DNA of 64,000 nt from Cetobacterium somerae ATCC BAA-474 (GCF_000479045.1 NZ_KI518173.1:7822-71821), one strand, 5' to 3'; shown: positions 41,446-50,486, counted from the stretch's first letter. Notes: a model not told the origin generated them from the sequence alone. A program made the numbers and translations.

Positions 41446-42423
41446 ATGAAAAAAATGACAATAGGAATTTTTGCTCCATCAAGTCCTGCTCATATTTTAT
41501 TTGCATCAAAATATAAATATGCTAAATCTAGGTTATTAGAACTGGGATTTAATGTAAAAGAGGGAAATTTAATTCAAAATAAAAACTTTCAAGGATATCG
41601 AACTGCCTCTGGAAAAGAGAGAGCTAATGAATTAATGAATTTAATTTTAGATGAAGATATTGATATTTTAATGCCTGTTATTGGAGGTTATAATAGTGCT
41701 AGTTTACTTCCATACTTAGATTTTGACAAAATAAAAAATACTAAAAAAATTCTTTGTGGATATAGTGATATAACAGCTCTTCAAATGGCATTTTTAGAGA
41801 AAACAAATTTTTCTATTATATATGGAGCATCACTAATCCCAACTTTTGGTGAATATCATTCTAAAAATATATTTGGGGAAAGTAGTTTTTTTCAGGCTTT
41901 AATTGAAAAAAGTTATGATTTGATACCTCCTGAAAAATGGTCCAATCAACTTTTAAATGCTTTAACTGAAGAATGGAAAAATGAGAGGTTATATGAAAAA
42001 AATGATGGTTGGAAGATTTTAAATGAAGGGGAAGGAAGAGGAAGAGTTATCGTTGCAAATATAGAAACGTTTGTTACACTTTTTGGCAGTGATTTTATTC
42101 CCGATTTAAAAAATTGTATTCTGGTTTTAGAGGATGAAGATGCTACTATAACTTTAGAAGAGAGAAGTCTAAATGCTTTAAAACTTTATAAAATTTTTGA
42201 TAATTTAAAAGGTTTAATTTTTAGTAAACCAGAAATATACAACAATAAAAATTCAGGTTTGAAATATGAGGAGCTTATAGATGAGATTGTTGGTAAAAGA
42301 GACTATCCTATAATTTATAATTTTGATTGCGGACATACAATTCCTAGTATATGTATCCCTCAAAATGGTATAATGAATTTAGTAGCAAAAAATGGCGAGA
42401 TTAAGATTAAAATAGAAAAGTAG
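41446..42423 (+). CDS. S66-family peptidase (LD-carboxypeptidase / MccF-like)
   Basis: 325 residues. S66 features: IGIFAPSSPA at the start, PVIGGYNSASLLPYLDF, the nucleophile loop LCGYSDITAL (Ser near 113), the Glu region ILVLEDEDATITLEERSL, and the catalytic His in NFDCGHTIPSICIP (near 299). S66 enzymes cut the L,D-bond of muropeptides (LdcA) or detoxify microcin-C-type aminoacyl nucleotides (MccF). The long insert and the VLEDED stretch look closer to MccF than LdcA. The GNAT neighbour is notable because microcin C immunity can pair MccF with an acetyltransferase. Confidence 0.85.
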   Translation: MKKMTIGIFAPSSPAHILFASKYKYAKSRLLELGFNVKEGNLIQNKNFQGYRTASGKERANELMNLILDEDIDILMPVIGGYNSASLLPYLDFDKIKNTKKILCGYSDITALQMAFLEKTNFSIIYGASLIPTFGEYHSKNIFGESSFFQALIEKSYDLIPPEKWSNQLLNALTEEWKNERLYEKNDGWKILNEGEGRGRVIVANIETFVTLFGSDFIPDLKNCILVLEDEDATITLEERSLNALKLYKIFDNLKGLIFSKPEIYNNKNSGLKYEELIDEIVGKRDYPIIYNFDCGHTIPSICIPQNGIMNLVAKNGEIKIKIEK

Positions 42424-42461
42424 CTATTAAAATATAAATAAATTGAAATAGGTGATAAAAA

Positions 42462-43214
42462 ATGATTGAAAAAAATATTTTTGATGCGATTAATCAAAAA
42501 AAATTAAAATTAGATGAATTAAGACCATTGTCAGAAGAGACAGTAAAAAGTTTAAGAGAAAGTGTTTTATTAGAATGGACATATAATTCTAACGCTATAG
42601 AGGGAAATATATTGACTCTACTTGAAACAAAAGTGGTTTTAGAGGGGATAACAGTTGGTGGAAAAAGTTTAAGAGAACATTTAGAGGTTGTAAATCATAA
42701 AGAGGCAATCTTGTATTTAGAAGATATTATAAGAAATAAAGAGCCATTTAGTGAGTGGCAAATAAAAAATATTCACCATTTAGTTTTAAAAGGTATTAAT
42801 GATAAGTATGCAGGGAATTATAGAGATCAGCAAGTGATGATTTCAGGAGCTCAACATCTCCCACCAGCACCATTTTTATTAAAAGAAAAAATGAATGAAT
42901 TTATAGAGTGGTATTCTACAAAAGCACAAGAGTTGCATCCAGTAGAAAGGGCTGCAATGGTTCATATTATATTTGTAGGGATACATCCATTTGTTGATGT
43001 AAATGGAAGAACATCTAGATTACTTTTAAATCTGGAATTAATGAAAAATGGCTATCCTCCAATAGTTATAAAAAATGCAAACAGATTAGAGTATTATTCA
43101 GCTCTAGATAAAGCACATACGACAGGAGAAAATTTTGATTTTGTCTCTTTAGTTGTGAAAGAAACAAATGACATGTTAGATCGTTATATATCTCTTTGCA
43201 ATAATAATTTTTAG
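42462..43214 (+). CDS. Fic-domain protein with intact inhibitory motif (class II)
   Basis: 250 residues. The Fic active site HPFVDVNGRTSR (His175-Arg186) contains the catalytic His and the anion-binding NGR. The usual Gly/Ala before Asn is Val. The N-terminal inhibitory helix motif S-N-A-I-E-G-N (43-49) is intact, so the enzyme should be auto-inhibited through Glu47. A flap block QVMISGAQHLPPAPFLL is present. Fic enzymes transfer AMP or other nucleotide groups to protein targets. No helix-turn-helix is attached, unlike many longer Fic proteins. Confidence 0.9.
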   Translation: MIEKNIFDAINQKKLKLDELRPLSEETVKSLRESVLLEWTYNSNAIEGNILTLLETKVVLEGITVGGKSLREHLEVVNHKEAILYLEDIIRNKEPFSEWQIKNIHHLVLKGINDKYAGNYRDQQVMISGAQHLPPAPFLLKEKMNEFIEWYSTKAQELHPVERAAMVHIIFVGIHPFVDVNGRTSRLLLNLELMKNGYPPIVIKNANRLEYYSALDKAHTTGENFDFVSLVVKETNDMLDRYISLCNNNF

Positions 43215-43218
43215 ATAT

Positions 43219-43248
43219 AAAAAACTTGGTTCTCACGAGAGAACCAAG
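43219..43248 (-). terminator. Terminator downstream of the hxlR / GNAT-fragment transcript
   Basis: CTTGGTTCTC-ACGA-GAGAACCAAG (43225-43248). On the minus strand T6 follows directly; on the plus strand no T run follows, although it could also slow the fic transcript. Confidence 0.8.
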
Positions 43249-43254
43249 CAAAGT

Positions 43255-43452
43255 TTATTTATTTAACTTTTTTGAGAAGTAAATCATATCAATAAGCTGC
43301 TTTCCATCCTCAAAGATTAAGTGGTCATAGTTATCGGTAAAAAAGTTTTTAATTCGATGAGATTCTGTAAAACCACAATTTTTATAGAAGTTAATAGTTG
43401 AAGGAGTTTTTCCAGTTCCAACTAGTATAGTGTTATAATTATTTTTATTCAA
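43255..43452 (-). pseudogene. Truncated GNAT acetyltransferase (C-terminal piece)
   Basis: 65 residues matching only the last part of a GNAT protein: [20 protein letters not shown] (motif B), then [31 protein letters not shown]. The acetyl-CoA motif A and the N-terminal half, about 80-90 residues, are missing. The only start is a TTG inside the end of hxlR. It is probably a gene remnant left by a deletion fused to hxlR, though translation by coupling cannot be excluded. Confidence 0.65.
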
Positions 43453-43780
43453 TAGAGCAAGATTCTAAATATTTTTCAGCCCACTTTTCAATCATTTCTA
43501 AGGCTGGTAAAAGAGCTAATCCCTTTTCGGTAAGTTTATATTCAACTCTAGGTGGAACTTCTGGGTAAACTATTCTCTCTACAATTTTTTCCTCTTCTAA
43601 CGCTTTAAGTTGTTCGTTTAATATTTTTTGAGTAATTCCATGAATTCTTCTCTGAAGTTCTAAAAATCTAACAGGCTCCTCTTTCAAATGACAGATAATT
43701 AATGCTTTCCATTTTCCACGAATAAATTCTAATCCCAAATCTAGTTGGCAAAAGTAGTTTTTATCTTTATAATTTAACAT
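43445..43780 (-). CDS. HxlR-family transcriptional regulator
   Basis: About 111 residues. Winged helix: [22 protein letters not shown] (HxlR start with Cys), [52 protein letters not shown]. HxlR/YodB proteins sense electrophiles through the N-terminal Cys (here CQLD, about residue 11). The ATG at 43778-43780 follows AAGGGAG. It is divergent from an Old Yellow Enzyme and a nitroreductase, the typical targets of quinone- or aldehyde-responsive HxlR proteins; twin repeats lie at the divergent promoter. Confidence 0.88.
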   Translation of the reverse strand: MLNYKDKNYFCQLDLGLEFIRGKWKALIICHLKEEPVRFLELQRRIHGITQKILNEQLKALEEEKIVERIVYPEVPPRVEYKLTEKGLALLPALEMIEKWAEKYLESCSIE

Positions 43781-43910
43781 TTTATCTCCCTTTAATTTCA
43801 AAAAATTTTTAGTATTTATATTTTAACATTTAAATCATTAATGTCAAATAACAAATTTTTTTAATATTATTAAAATACTTTTTATAAAGAAAACCTTATT
43901 CTGTTTAAAT

Positions 43911-43950
43911 TCTTACAAAAAAGTAAGTAGTCTTACAAAAAAGTGCGTAC
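43911..43950. promoter_or_regulatory. Twin direct repeats, probable HxlR operators
   Basis: TCTTACAAAAAAGTAAGTA (43911-43929) and TCTTACAAAAAAGTGCGTAC (43931-43950) are tandem near-copies with a 20-base period, the first also a CTTAC-N6-GTAAG dyad. They end directly at the -35 box of the Old Yellow Enzyme promoter. Confidence 0.75.
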
Positions 43951-43979
43951 TTGTTAAAGAAATTATAATGAAATATAAT
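43951..43979 (+). promoter_or_regulatory. Promoter of the Old Yellow Enzyme-nitroreductase operon
   Basis: TTGTTA (43951-43956), 17-base spacer, TATAAT (43974-43979). Confidence 0.8.
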
Positions 43980-44013
43980 CTCGTTATAATATAAAAGTTT
44001 AAAGGAGATAAAT

Positions 44014-45123
44014 GTGAAAAGTATTTTTGATAAAACAAAATTAGGTAATTTAGAAATGAAAAATAGAATAATAAGAGGAGCGTTATGGGAAGATTTAGCA
44101 GATGAAAAAGGGCACCTTACTCCAGAACTTTCAGCTATTTATGAAGAATTAGCTCAAGGTGGAGCTTCAACTCTTATTACAGGATATGCTTTTGTTACTA
44201 AAGATGAGCAACCGAATCCTGGAATGATGGGGATATATGATGATAGTTTTATTCCTGAATATCAAAAATTTACAAATAAAATTCATGAATATGGAGCTAA
44301 TATAATAATGCAAATAGTTTACGGAGGGTTCATGACAACGTTTAATGTTGGAGAAAGAACTATTTGGGGGCCTTCAACTATACAAAATGAAAATACTGGA
44401 ACTTGGGCTAAAGAGATTACAAAAGAAGAGATAAAGTATTTAGTTAAAGCATATGCTAATGCAGCATTAAGAGTTAAAAAATCAGGATTTGATGGTGTAG
44501 AAATACATGGCGGTCATGGATATCTTCTTAGTCAATTTTTATCACCATATTATAACGAAAGAACTGATGAATATGGTGGTTGTATTGAAAATAGAGGAAG
44601 AATTATATTTGAAATTTTTACAGCTATGAGAGAGTCTGTAGGAAAAGATTTTCCAATTTGGATTAAATTAAACTCTGCTGATTATGTTAAAGAGGGTGGA
44701 CTTACAGAAGAGGACAGCATGTACGTTGCTAAAAAACTTGCAGAGTTAGGAATTGATGCAATAGAGGTTACAGGTGGAAATGAATCTATAAAAGAGGTAT
44801 CAGAAAATAATTTAGGTGCTGCTAGAACAAAAGTTGTAGTTTCTAAAACTAACGAATCATATTTTAAAGACTATGCTAAAAAATTAGCTGAAATGATTGA
44901 TATTCCAGTAATTTTAATAGGTGGAAATAGACATATAGATGTGATGGAGGAGATTTTAAATAGTAGTAAAATTGAGTATTTTTCAATGTCTAGACCATTG
45001 ACTTGCGAACCTAATTTAGTGAATATTTGGATGTCAGGAGACTTGAAAAAACCAAAATGTGTGTCGTGTAATAAATGTTATTTTACACCAGGGAAGAGAT
45101 GTATTTTTAATTTAAAAAAATAG
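44014..45123 (+). CDS. NADH:flavin oxidoreductase, Old Yellow Enzyme family
   Basis: 369 residues, an FMN TIM barrel: LGNLEMKNRIIRGALWE at the start, GASTLITGYAFV, FDGVEIHGGHGYLLSQFLSPYYNERTDEYGG with the active-site His/Gly-His pair, IWIKLNSADY, and a C-terminal Cys block CVSCNKCYFTPGKRC. The cysteine tail resembles the [4Fe-4S] linker of the larger 2,4-dienoyl-CoA reductase subfamily, but the NAD-binding half is absent. GTG start at 44014 follows AAAGGAG. It reduces activated alkenes or quinones. Nitroreductase follows 18 bases after the stop. Confidence 0.88.
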   Translation: MKSIFDKTKLGNLEMKNRIIRGALWEDLADEKGHLTPELSAIYEELAQGGASTLITGYAFVTKDEQPNPGMMGIYDDSFIPEYQKFTNKIHEYGANIIMQIVYGGFMTTFNVGERTIWGPSTIQNENTGTWAKEITKEEIKYLVKAYANAALRVKKSGFDGVEIHGGHGYLLSQFLSPYYNERTDEYGGCIENRGRIIFEIFTAMRESVGKDFPIWIKLNSADYVKEGGLTEEDSMYVAKKLAELGIDAIEVTGGNESIKEVSENNLGAARTKVVVSKTNESYFKDYAKKLAEMIDIPVILIGGNRHIDVMEEILNSSKIEYFSMSRPLTCEPNLVNIWMSGDLKKPKCVSCNKCYFTPGKRCIFNLKK

Positions 45124-45141
45124 TTGGATAAAGGAGAACAT

Positions 45142-45660
45142 ATGAATTCAATTTTTTATAGAAGAAGTATTAGAAGTTTTTTAGATAAAGATGTTGAATG
45201 TGAAAAAATAGAAAGGGTTTTAAGAGCTGGGATGCAAGCACCATCAGCACATAATTTTAAACCTTGGGAATTTATTGTTGTTGAAAGTGAAGAAAAGAAA
45301 AATGATATTTCAAAAATGAGTCCTTATGCAATTCCTGTAAGTAAATCTAAAGTTTCGATAGTTGTTTTAGGAAATATAAAATTAGTAGAAAAAGATAATA
45401 TGTGGTTACAACAAGATTTAAGTGCAGCTATTCAAAATATGTTGCTTCAAATTGTAGAAGAGGGGCTAGGGGGAGTTTGGCTTGGTTTTTATCCTGAAGT
45501 GGAAAGAGTAGAGAAAATGAAGAGATATTTTAATCTACCAGAACATATAATTCCTTTTGGAGTCGTGGCTTTTGGATATTCCAATGAAGAAAATAAATTT
45601 ATAGATAGATATGATGAGACAAAAGTTTATTGTGAAAACTATAATTGGGAAGAAAATTGA
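45142..45660 (+). CDS. Nitroreductase family protein
   Basis: About 172 residues: MNSIFYRRSIRSFLDKDV (FMN-binding RRSIRSF), MQAPSAHNFKPWEFIVVE, LSAAIQNMLLQIVEEGLGGVWLGFYPE and VVAFGY. An FMN-dependent dimer that reduces nitro groups or quinones. The ATG at 45142 follows AAAGGAG; an in-frame TTG upstream is not needed. It is the second gene of the HxlR-controlled pair. Its stop lies within the terminator stem. Confidence 0.88.
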   Translation: MNSIFYRRSIRSFLDKDVECEKIERVLRAGMQAPSAHNFKPWEFIVVESEEKKNDISKMSPYAIPVSKSKVSIVVLGNIKLVEKDNMWLQQDLSAAIQNMLLQIVEEGLGGVWLGFYPEVERVEKMKRYFNLPEHIIPFGVVAFGYSNEENKFIDRYDETKVYCENYNWEEN

Positions 45661-45687
45661 TAATCTAATTATCAATTTTCTTCTTTT
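45649..45687. terminator. Bidirectional terminator between the nitroreductase and gntR genes
   Basis: GAAGAAAATTGATAAT pairs with ATTATCAATTTTCTTC around a CTA loop, then TTTTATTTTT on the plus strand. Confidence 0.88.
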
Positions 45688-45691
45688 ATTT

Positions 45692-46393
45692 TTATCTTTT
45701 TGAAGTAAAAGTAAACTCATATATATTTGGATTAAAATATAGTTCACTATATTCAAATGGTATATCTTTTTTAGAAATTCCAATAGATGTTTTGTAGAAT
45801 ATTGGTTCACAAGAAGTTAAATTAAATAGTTGACTTAACTCTTCGTTTGGTAGAATTGGAGTTATTTTATTGTAGCTCTCCTTTATAGAAAGGGTTTTCT
45901 CTACAAAATCATACTTAGATCCCTTCATAATATCTTTAGTTAAATTTGGAAAAAGACTTTTAGGAAGATAAGTATTTTCAAGGTTTACAGGAGTATTATC
46001 CAAATATCTAACTCTTTTTATAAAGAAAAAAACTTCATTAGAATCACAATTAAATATCTCCATTAATTTTGCATCTCCAGAAATCTCTTTAAATTCAATA
46101 ACATCTGTTCGTGGTGTTTGCTTTAAAAAATGTGATTTTTCACTAAAACTTAATTGTTCACTAATATTTAAATTTAAAGTATTTTTCTTAACATAGTTTC
46201 CACTTCCAACTTTTTTTTCTAAAAATCCCTTTAAGACTAAATGTTCAATAGCATTTCTAATTGTAACTCTAGTAACATTGTATTCTTCGGCTAATATTCT
46301 CTCAGCAGGAAGACGTTCATTTTTTTTATAGGTATTATTTAAAATTTTCTCTTCAAGTTCTTTTGCAATTTCAATATATCTAGGTAACTTCAT
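45692..46393 (-). CDS. GntR/UTRA-family regulator of the alpha-glucoside operon
   Basis: 233 residues: winged helix (RYIEIAKELEEKILNNTYKKNERLPAERILAEEYNVTRVTIRNAIEHLVLKGFLEKKVGSG) and UTRA domain. It is divergent from an alpha-glucoside PTS and GH4 6-phospho-alpha-glucosidase; an 18-bp palindrome overlaps the start of that transcript. The effector is probably a phosphorylated alpha-glucoside. It is analogous to, but distinct from, treR at 3390. Confidence 0.85.
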   Translation of the reverse strand: MKLPRYIEIAKELEEKILNNTYKKNERLPAERILAEEYNVTRVTIRNAIEHLVLKGFLEKKVGSGNYVKKNTLNLNISEQLSFSEKSHFLKQTPRTDVIEFKEISGDAKLMEIFNCDSNEVFFFIKRVRYLDNTPVNLENTYLPKSLFPNLTKDIMKGSKYDFVEKTLSIKESYNKITPILPNEELSQLFNLTSCEPIFYKTSIGISKKDIPFEYSELYFNPNIYEFTFTSKR

Positions 46394-46466
46394 TAATATC
46401 TCCTATATTTTTTGTCTATTGAAATAATTATAATTTTTATTAAAAAAAAAATCAATAAAAAAATTA

Positions 46467-46495
46467 TTGACAAAAATGAAAAAATGAAATATCAT
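46467..46495 (+). promoter_or_regulatory. Promoter of the alpha-glucoside PTS operon
   Basis: TTGACA (46467-46472), 17-base spacer, TATCAT (46490-46495). Confidence 0.8.
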
Positions 46496-46503
46496 TACCT
46501 TAT

Positions 46504-46521
46504 AATTGGTATATACCAATT
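46504..46521. promoter_or_regulatory. Probable GntR/UTRA operator, 18-bp perfect palindrome
   Basis: AATTGGTATATACCAATT sits right after the -10 box, over the transcription start of the PTS operon, a repressor position. The sequence differs from the treR operator, consistent with two separate regulators. Confidence 0.8.
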
Positions 46522-46546
46522 TTAAAAAATTGTTTTTGGGGGTCTT

Positions 46547-48142
46547 ATGGACAAAGTTTTAAAAAAAGATTGCGGTTTAAATTTTGAAAAACTAAAAAAA
46601 ACTATAACTCGACTGGGAACTGAATTTTCTAAAGGAATATTAGTTCCAGTATTTACACTACCTATAGTTGGAATGTTATTAGCATTTGGAGTTTTATTAA
46701 CAAATCCATCTATTCCTTTTTCAAAAATTCAATGGTTAAATAATTTTGGTGTTTTGACAAAAGATTCATTACTAAGCATATTTATAAATCTATCTCCAAT
46801 ATTTGCTGTTGGAATTGCTTCGGGAATGGCAAAAAGAAAAAAGGGAGATGCAGGATTAAGTGGAATAATTTTATTTTTTATTTTTCTTTATTCTATGAAT
46901 TCTTTTATGAAAATTAAAGGATTTCTTATAACCGGTGATTTAAGAGGTACTGGACAGAGTTTAGTCTTAGGTGTTCAAGTTTTAGATATGGGGGTATTTT
47001 TAGGAATTATTTTAGGATTGGTTACATCTTATCTACATAATAAATTTGTAGATAAAGAATTTGAAGGTGCAATGAGACTTTATGGTAGTTCAAATTTAGC
47101 TTTATTGATAGGGATACCAATTGTAATTTCATTATCAATATTTTTTACTTATACTTGGCCAGTGATACAGATTTTTATAGCTAAAATGACGAATACAATT
47201 GTTTCTACAGGAGTATTTGGTGTAGGTATTTATGGGTTTTTAGAAAGAATATTGATTCCGACAGGATTACATCATTTGTTATGGGTACCTGTAGAATTAT
47301 CAGCTATAAGCGGAACTGGTGTAGTTGATGGCCAATATTTAGAAGGTGTAAGAAATATTGCTATGGCAGAACTGTCATCTTCAACTATTAATAGATTAGG
47401 GCCTGGAGCAGTTTATTTAACAAAAGCTATGAGCAAAATGTTTGGATTAGTAGGAGCAGCTTTAGCTATGTATAGATGTGCAAATAGTGATTTAAAAGAA
47501 AAAACAAAAGGGATTTTAATTCCAGCAGTAGGAGCAGCAGTTTTTGCAGGAGTGACAGAACCATTAGAATTTTCATTTTTATTCACTGCTCCAATTTTAT
47601 TTGTTGTTCATGCAATATTAGCTGGAATAGGAATGGCAGTAGCTGCATTATTAGATTTAAGAGTAATAGCTGTATCTGGAGGAATTGAATTTTTAGCAAT
47701 GATGCTTCCAGCAGGGGTTAAAGGAGATACACTTAAATTTATTTTATTAGGGTTTGCTCAGATTGCTTTATATTATGTTATATTTAAGTTTTTAATAGAA
47801 AAATTAAATTTAAAAACTCCAGGAAGAGAGAGTGGAGAAGTAAAGCTTTATAGCAAAGAGGATTATAAAGAAAAAAATAAAGAGAGTGAAAAAAGCGATA
47901 AAATAAAAAATATAATTTTGGGATTAGGTAGTTCTGAAAATATAAAAACTATTACAAATTGTTACTCAAGACTTAGAGTTCAAGTTAAAGATTTAGAAAA
48001 AATAGATGAGAATTTATTAAACACAACAGGATGTAGTGGTATTGTTAAAAGTTCTGAGGGCGTTCAGATTATATATGGATTATCTGTTCAAAAGATAAAA
48101 AAAGAGGTTTGTAAAGAGTTAAATATAAAAGATGAAGAGTAA
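46547..48142 (+). CDS. PTS alpha-glucoside-specific EIICB component
   Basis: 531 residues in the order EIIC then EIIB. EIIC (about 15-430) has GILVPVFTLPIVGMLLAFGVLL, LIPTGLHHLLWVP and FAGVTEPLEFSFLF. After a charged linker, EIIB (about 455-525) carries the phosphorylation Cys in ITNCYSRLRVQV. It matches the maltose/alpha-glucoside PTS of Fusobacterium (MalB/AglA type). EIIA is absent and must come from elsewhere. ATG follows a GGGGG-rich site. GH4 6-phospho-alpha-glucosidase begins 18 bases after its stop. Confidence 0.9.
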   Translation: MDKVLKKDCGLNFEKLKKTITRLGTEFSKGILVPVFTLPIVGMLLAFGVLLTNPSIPFSKIQWLNNFGVLTKDSLLSIFINLSPIFAVGIASGMAKRKKGDAGLSGIILFFIFLYSMNSFMKIKGFLITGDLRGTGQSLVLGVQVLDMGVFLGIILGLVTSYLHNKFVDKEFEGAMRLYGSSNLALLIGIPIVISLSIFFTYTWPVIQIFIAKMTNTIVSTGVFGVGIYGFLERILIPTGLHHLLWVPVELSAISGTGVVDGQYLEGVRNIAMAELSSSTINRLGPGAVYLTKAMSKMFGLVGAALAMYRCANSDLKEKTKGILIPAVGAAVFAGVTEPLEFSFLFTAPILFVVHAILAGIGMAVAALLDLRVIAVSGGIEFLAMMLPAGVKGDTLKFILLGFAQIALYYVIFKFLIEKLNLKTPGRESGEVKLYSKEDYKEKNKESEKSDKIKNIILGLGSSENIKTITNCYSRLRVQVKDLEKIDENLLNTTGCSGIVKSSEGVQIIYGLSVQKIKKEVCKELNIKDEE

Positions 48143-48160
48143 AGATGAGGGAGGATTATT

Positions 48161-49492
48161 ATGAAAAAATATATTGTAGTTATAGCAGGTGGGGGAAGCA
48201 CATTTACGCCTGGAGTTGTAAAAGCTTTATTAAGTAAAAAAAATGAATTTAAATTAGATGAATTAAGAGTATTTGATATAGATGGAGAAAGACAGAGAAA
48301 GATTTCTGTTATAACAAAAAGTGTAGTTGATGAAATGGATCCAGGGTTATTATTTACAGAGCATACAAATCCAGAATCAGCTTTTCAAGATGCAGATTTT
48401 ATATTTGCACAAATCAGAACTGGTAAATATGCAATGAGAGAATTAGACGAAAAAATTCCTTTATCATTAGGAACAATTGGACAAGAAACTTGTGGTCCAG
48501 GAGGAATGGCATACGCATTAAGAGCTATTAAACCTATGGTAGAATTAGTTGATTACATGGAAAAATATTCTAAAAAAGATTGCTGGATGATAAACTATTC
48601 AAATCCAGCTTCAATAGTAGCAGAGGCAATGAGAAGATTAAGACCTAACTCAAAAGTTCTTAATATATGTGACATGCCAGTTGGTATGATGCAAAAAATG
48701 ACAGATATATTTAAATGTGATTATGAAGAGATTGAACCTGAATATTTTGGACTTAATCATTTTGGATGGTTTACAAGTTTAAAAGTAAATGGTGTTGAGA
48801 GAATAGATGAGATGAAAAGCTTTATAAAAGAGCATGGACTATTTCCTGAAACTAATTATGATTTACAGCATAAGGATGCATCATGGCAAAAAACTTATAA
48901 AAATATGAAGTACATTTTAAATCTATTTGATGACTATGTACCAAATACATATATGCAATATTATCTATTAGGAGATTTAGTTTTAAATCAATTAAATAAA
49001 GATTATACAAGAGCAAATGAAGTAATGGATGGAAGAGAAGCAACACTATTCAAAGCTATAGATGAGTATGAAAAAACAGGTAATTATGATAGAGAAGCTT
49101 TCCATGTTGGAGCTCATGGATTATTTATTGTAGATGTTGCAAACTCTTTGGTGAATGATTTAAATAAAAAATATTTAGTGATTGTAGAAAATAATGGAGC
49201 TATTAAAAATCTTCCGAATGATGCTATGATAGAAATACCATGTTTAATAACTAAAGATGGACCGGTAAGTACGTATAAAAATTTAGAAATACCTACATTC
49301 AATAAAGGGATGATAGAGCAGCAATTAGCTTCTGAAAAATGTTTAGTAGATGCTTATATGGAAAATTCATATGATAAAGCACTTAAAGCATTAACTTTAA
49401 ATAAAACAGTTTCATCAGCATTAAAAGCAAAAGATATTTTAGATAGTTTAATCGAAGCTAATAAAGATTTTTGGCCAGAATTAAGAAAATAA
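48161..49492 (+). CDS. malH: 6-phospho-alpha-glucosidase, GH4 (MalH type)
   Basis: 443 residues, the length of Fusobacterium mortiferum MalH. NAD-binding start IVVIAGGGSTFTPGVV, then QIRTGKYAMRELDEKIPLSLGTIGQETCGPGG, NYSNPASIVAEAM, the metal-binding Cys in LNICDMP (near 171) and His in FGLNHFGWF (near 200). GH4 enzymes use NAD+, a divalent metal and redox chemistry to split 6-phospho-alpha-glucosides. It works on the product of the adjacent PTS. ATG follows GGGAGG. Aldo/keto reductase follows after 10 bases. Confidence 0.94.
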   Translation: MKKYIVVIAGGGSTFTPGVVKALLSKKNEFKLDELRVFDIDGERQRKISVITKSVVDEMDPGLLFTEHTNPESAFQDADFIFAQIRTGKYAMRELDEKIPLSLGTIGQETCGPGGMAYALRAIKPMVELVDYMEKYSKKDCWMINYSNPASIVAEAMRRLRPNSKVLNICDMPVGMMQKMTDIFKCDYEEIEPEYFGLNHFGWFTSLKVNGVERIDEMKSFIKEHGLFPETNYDLQHKDASWQKTYKNMKYILNLFDDYVPNTYMQYYLLGDLVLNQLNKDYTRANEVMDGREATLFKAIDEYEKTGNYDREAFHVGAHGLFIVDVANSLVNDLNKKYLVIVENNGAIKNLPNDAMIEIPCLITKDGPVSTYKNLEIPTFNKGMIEQQLASEKCLVDAYMENSYDKALKALTLNKTVSSALKAKDILDSLIEANKDFWPELRK

Positions 49493-49502
49493 GGAGAAAA
49501 TT

Positions 49503-50486
49503 ATGATATATAAACAGTTTAAAGCATTAAATAATGAAAAACTATCTTCAGTTGGATTTGGGTGTTGGGCGATAGGTGGTACATGGAATAATACAGAGGA
49601 TCAAAAATCTATAGAAACAATAAAGAAAGCTGTAGAGTTAGGTATAAATTTTTTTGATGTCGCTCCTATTTATGGAATGGGACATTCAGAAAAAATCTTA
49701 GGAGAGGCCTTAAAAGATTATGATAGAAGTTCTCTTTTTATTGCAACAAAATGTGGTCTTATATGGGATGAAAATAAAGTTGTTACTAAAAGTATATCAA
49801 GAGAAAGTTTATATAAAGAGTTGAATGCCTCATTAGAAAGACTTCAAACTTCTTATATTGATTTATATCAAATACATTGGCCATTTGAAGGAATGAAATT
49901 AGAAGAGGGAATGGCTACTTTAATGGAGATGAAAGAAAAAGGGTTAATAAGATATATTGGTCTATCTAATTTTTCCTTAAAAGATACAAAAAAATGTATG
50001 GAGTTAGCTGAAATTTCAACGCTTCAAGGTTTATATAATATGTTAGAACCAAATTCAGAAATTTATCATCATAAACAGCTAGAATATAGAACAGCAAACG
50101 AATTATTACCGCTATGTAAAGAGGAAGGTATGGCATTTTTACCATATAGCCCTTTAATGCAAGGGTTACTAACTGGAGAGTTTAAATTAGAAAATAATTT
50201 TGATTCATCAGACGATAGATCAAAAAATCCAAAGTTAAATGGAGAAAGATTTTTAAATTACTTTAACTGTGTTGAAGAATTAAAAGAAATAGCTCAAGAA
50301 ATAGGAAAACCATTATCACAAGTTGCTATAAATTGGTTAATAGCTCAAAAAGAAGTTGGTCCAGTTATTTGTGGGGCTCAAACACCTCAGCAAATAGAAG
50401 AGAATGTAAGAAGTACGACATGGGAATTAGAAGAAAAAACAATTAAAAAAATAGAAATGGTATTAAATAAAAAAAATATTTGCTAA
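49503..50486 (+). CDS. Aldo/keto reductase
   Basis: 327 residues, TIM barrel: SSVGFGCWAIGGTW, the catalytic FFDVAPIYGMGHSEKILGEAL (Asp and Tyr), ATKCGL (catalytic Lys), YIDLYQIHWP (His) and IRYIGLSNFS. It uses NADPH to reduce a sugar or other carbonyl. ATG follows AAGGAG. As the third gene of the alpha-glucoside operon it may reduce or epimerise an oxidised sugar released by this route; that link is inferred. Confidence 0.9.
   Translation: MIYKQFKALNNEKLSSVGFGCWAIGGTWNNTEDQKSIETIKKAVELGINFFDVAPIYGMGHSEKILGEALKDYDRSSLFIATKCGLIWDENKVVTKSISRESLYKELNASLERLQTSYIDLYQIHWPFEGMKLEEGMATLMEMKEKGLIRYIGLSNFSLKDTKKCMELAEISTLQGLYNMLEPNSEIYHHKQLEYRTANELLPLCKEEGMAFLPYSPLMQGLLTGEFKLENNFDSSDDRSKNPKLNGERFLNYFNCVEELKEIAQEIGKPLSQVAINWLIAQKEVGPVICGAQTPQQIEENVRSTTWELEEKTIKKIEMVLNKKNIC

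Noticed and set aside
42462-43214. Toxin-antitoxin module (Fic/Doc with partner)
   Set aside because: The inhibitory helix is within the Fic protein itself and no small antitoxin gene is adjacent.
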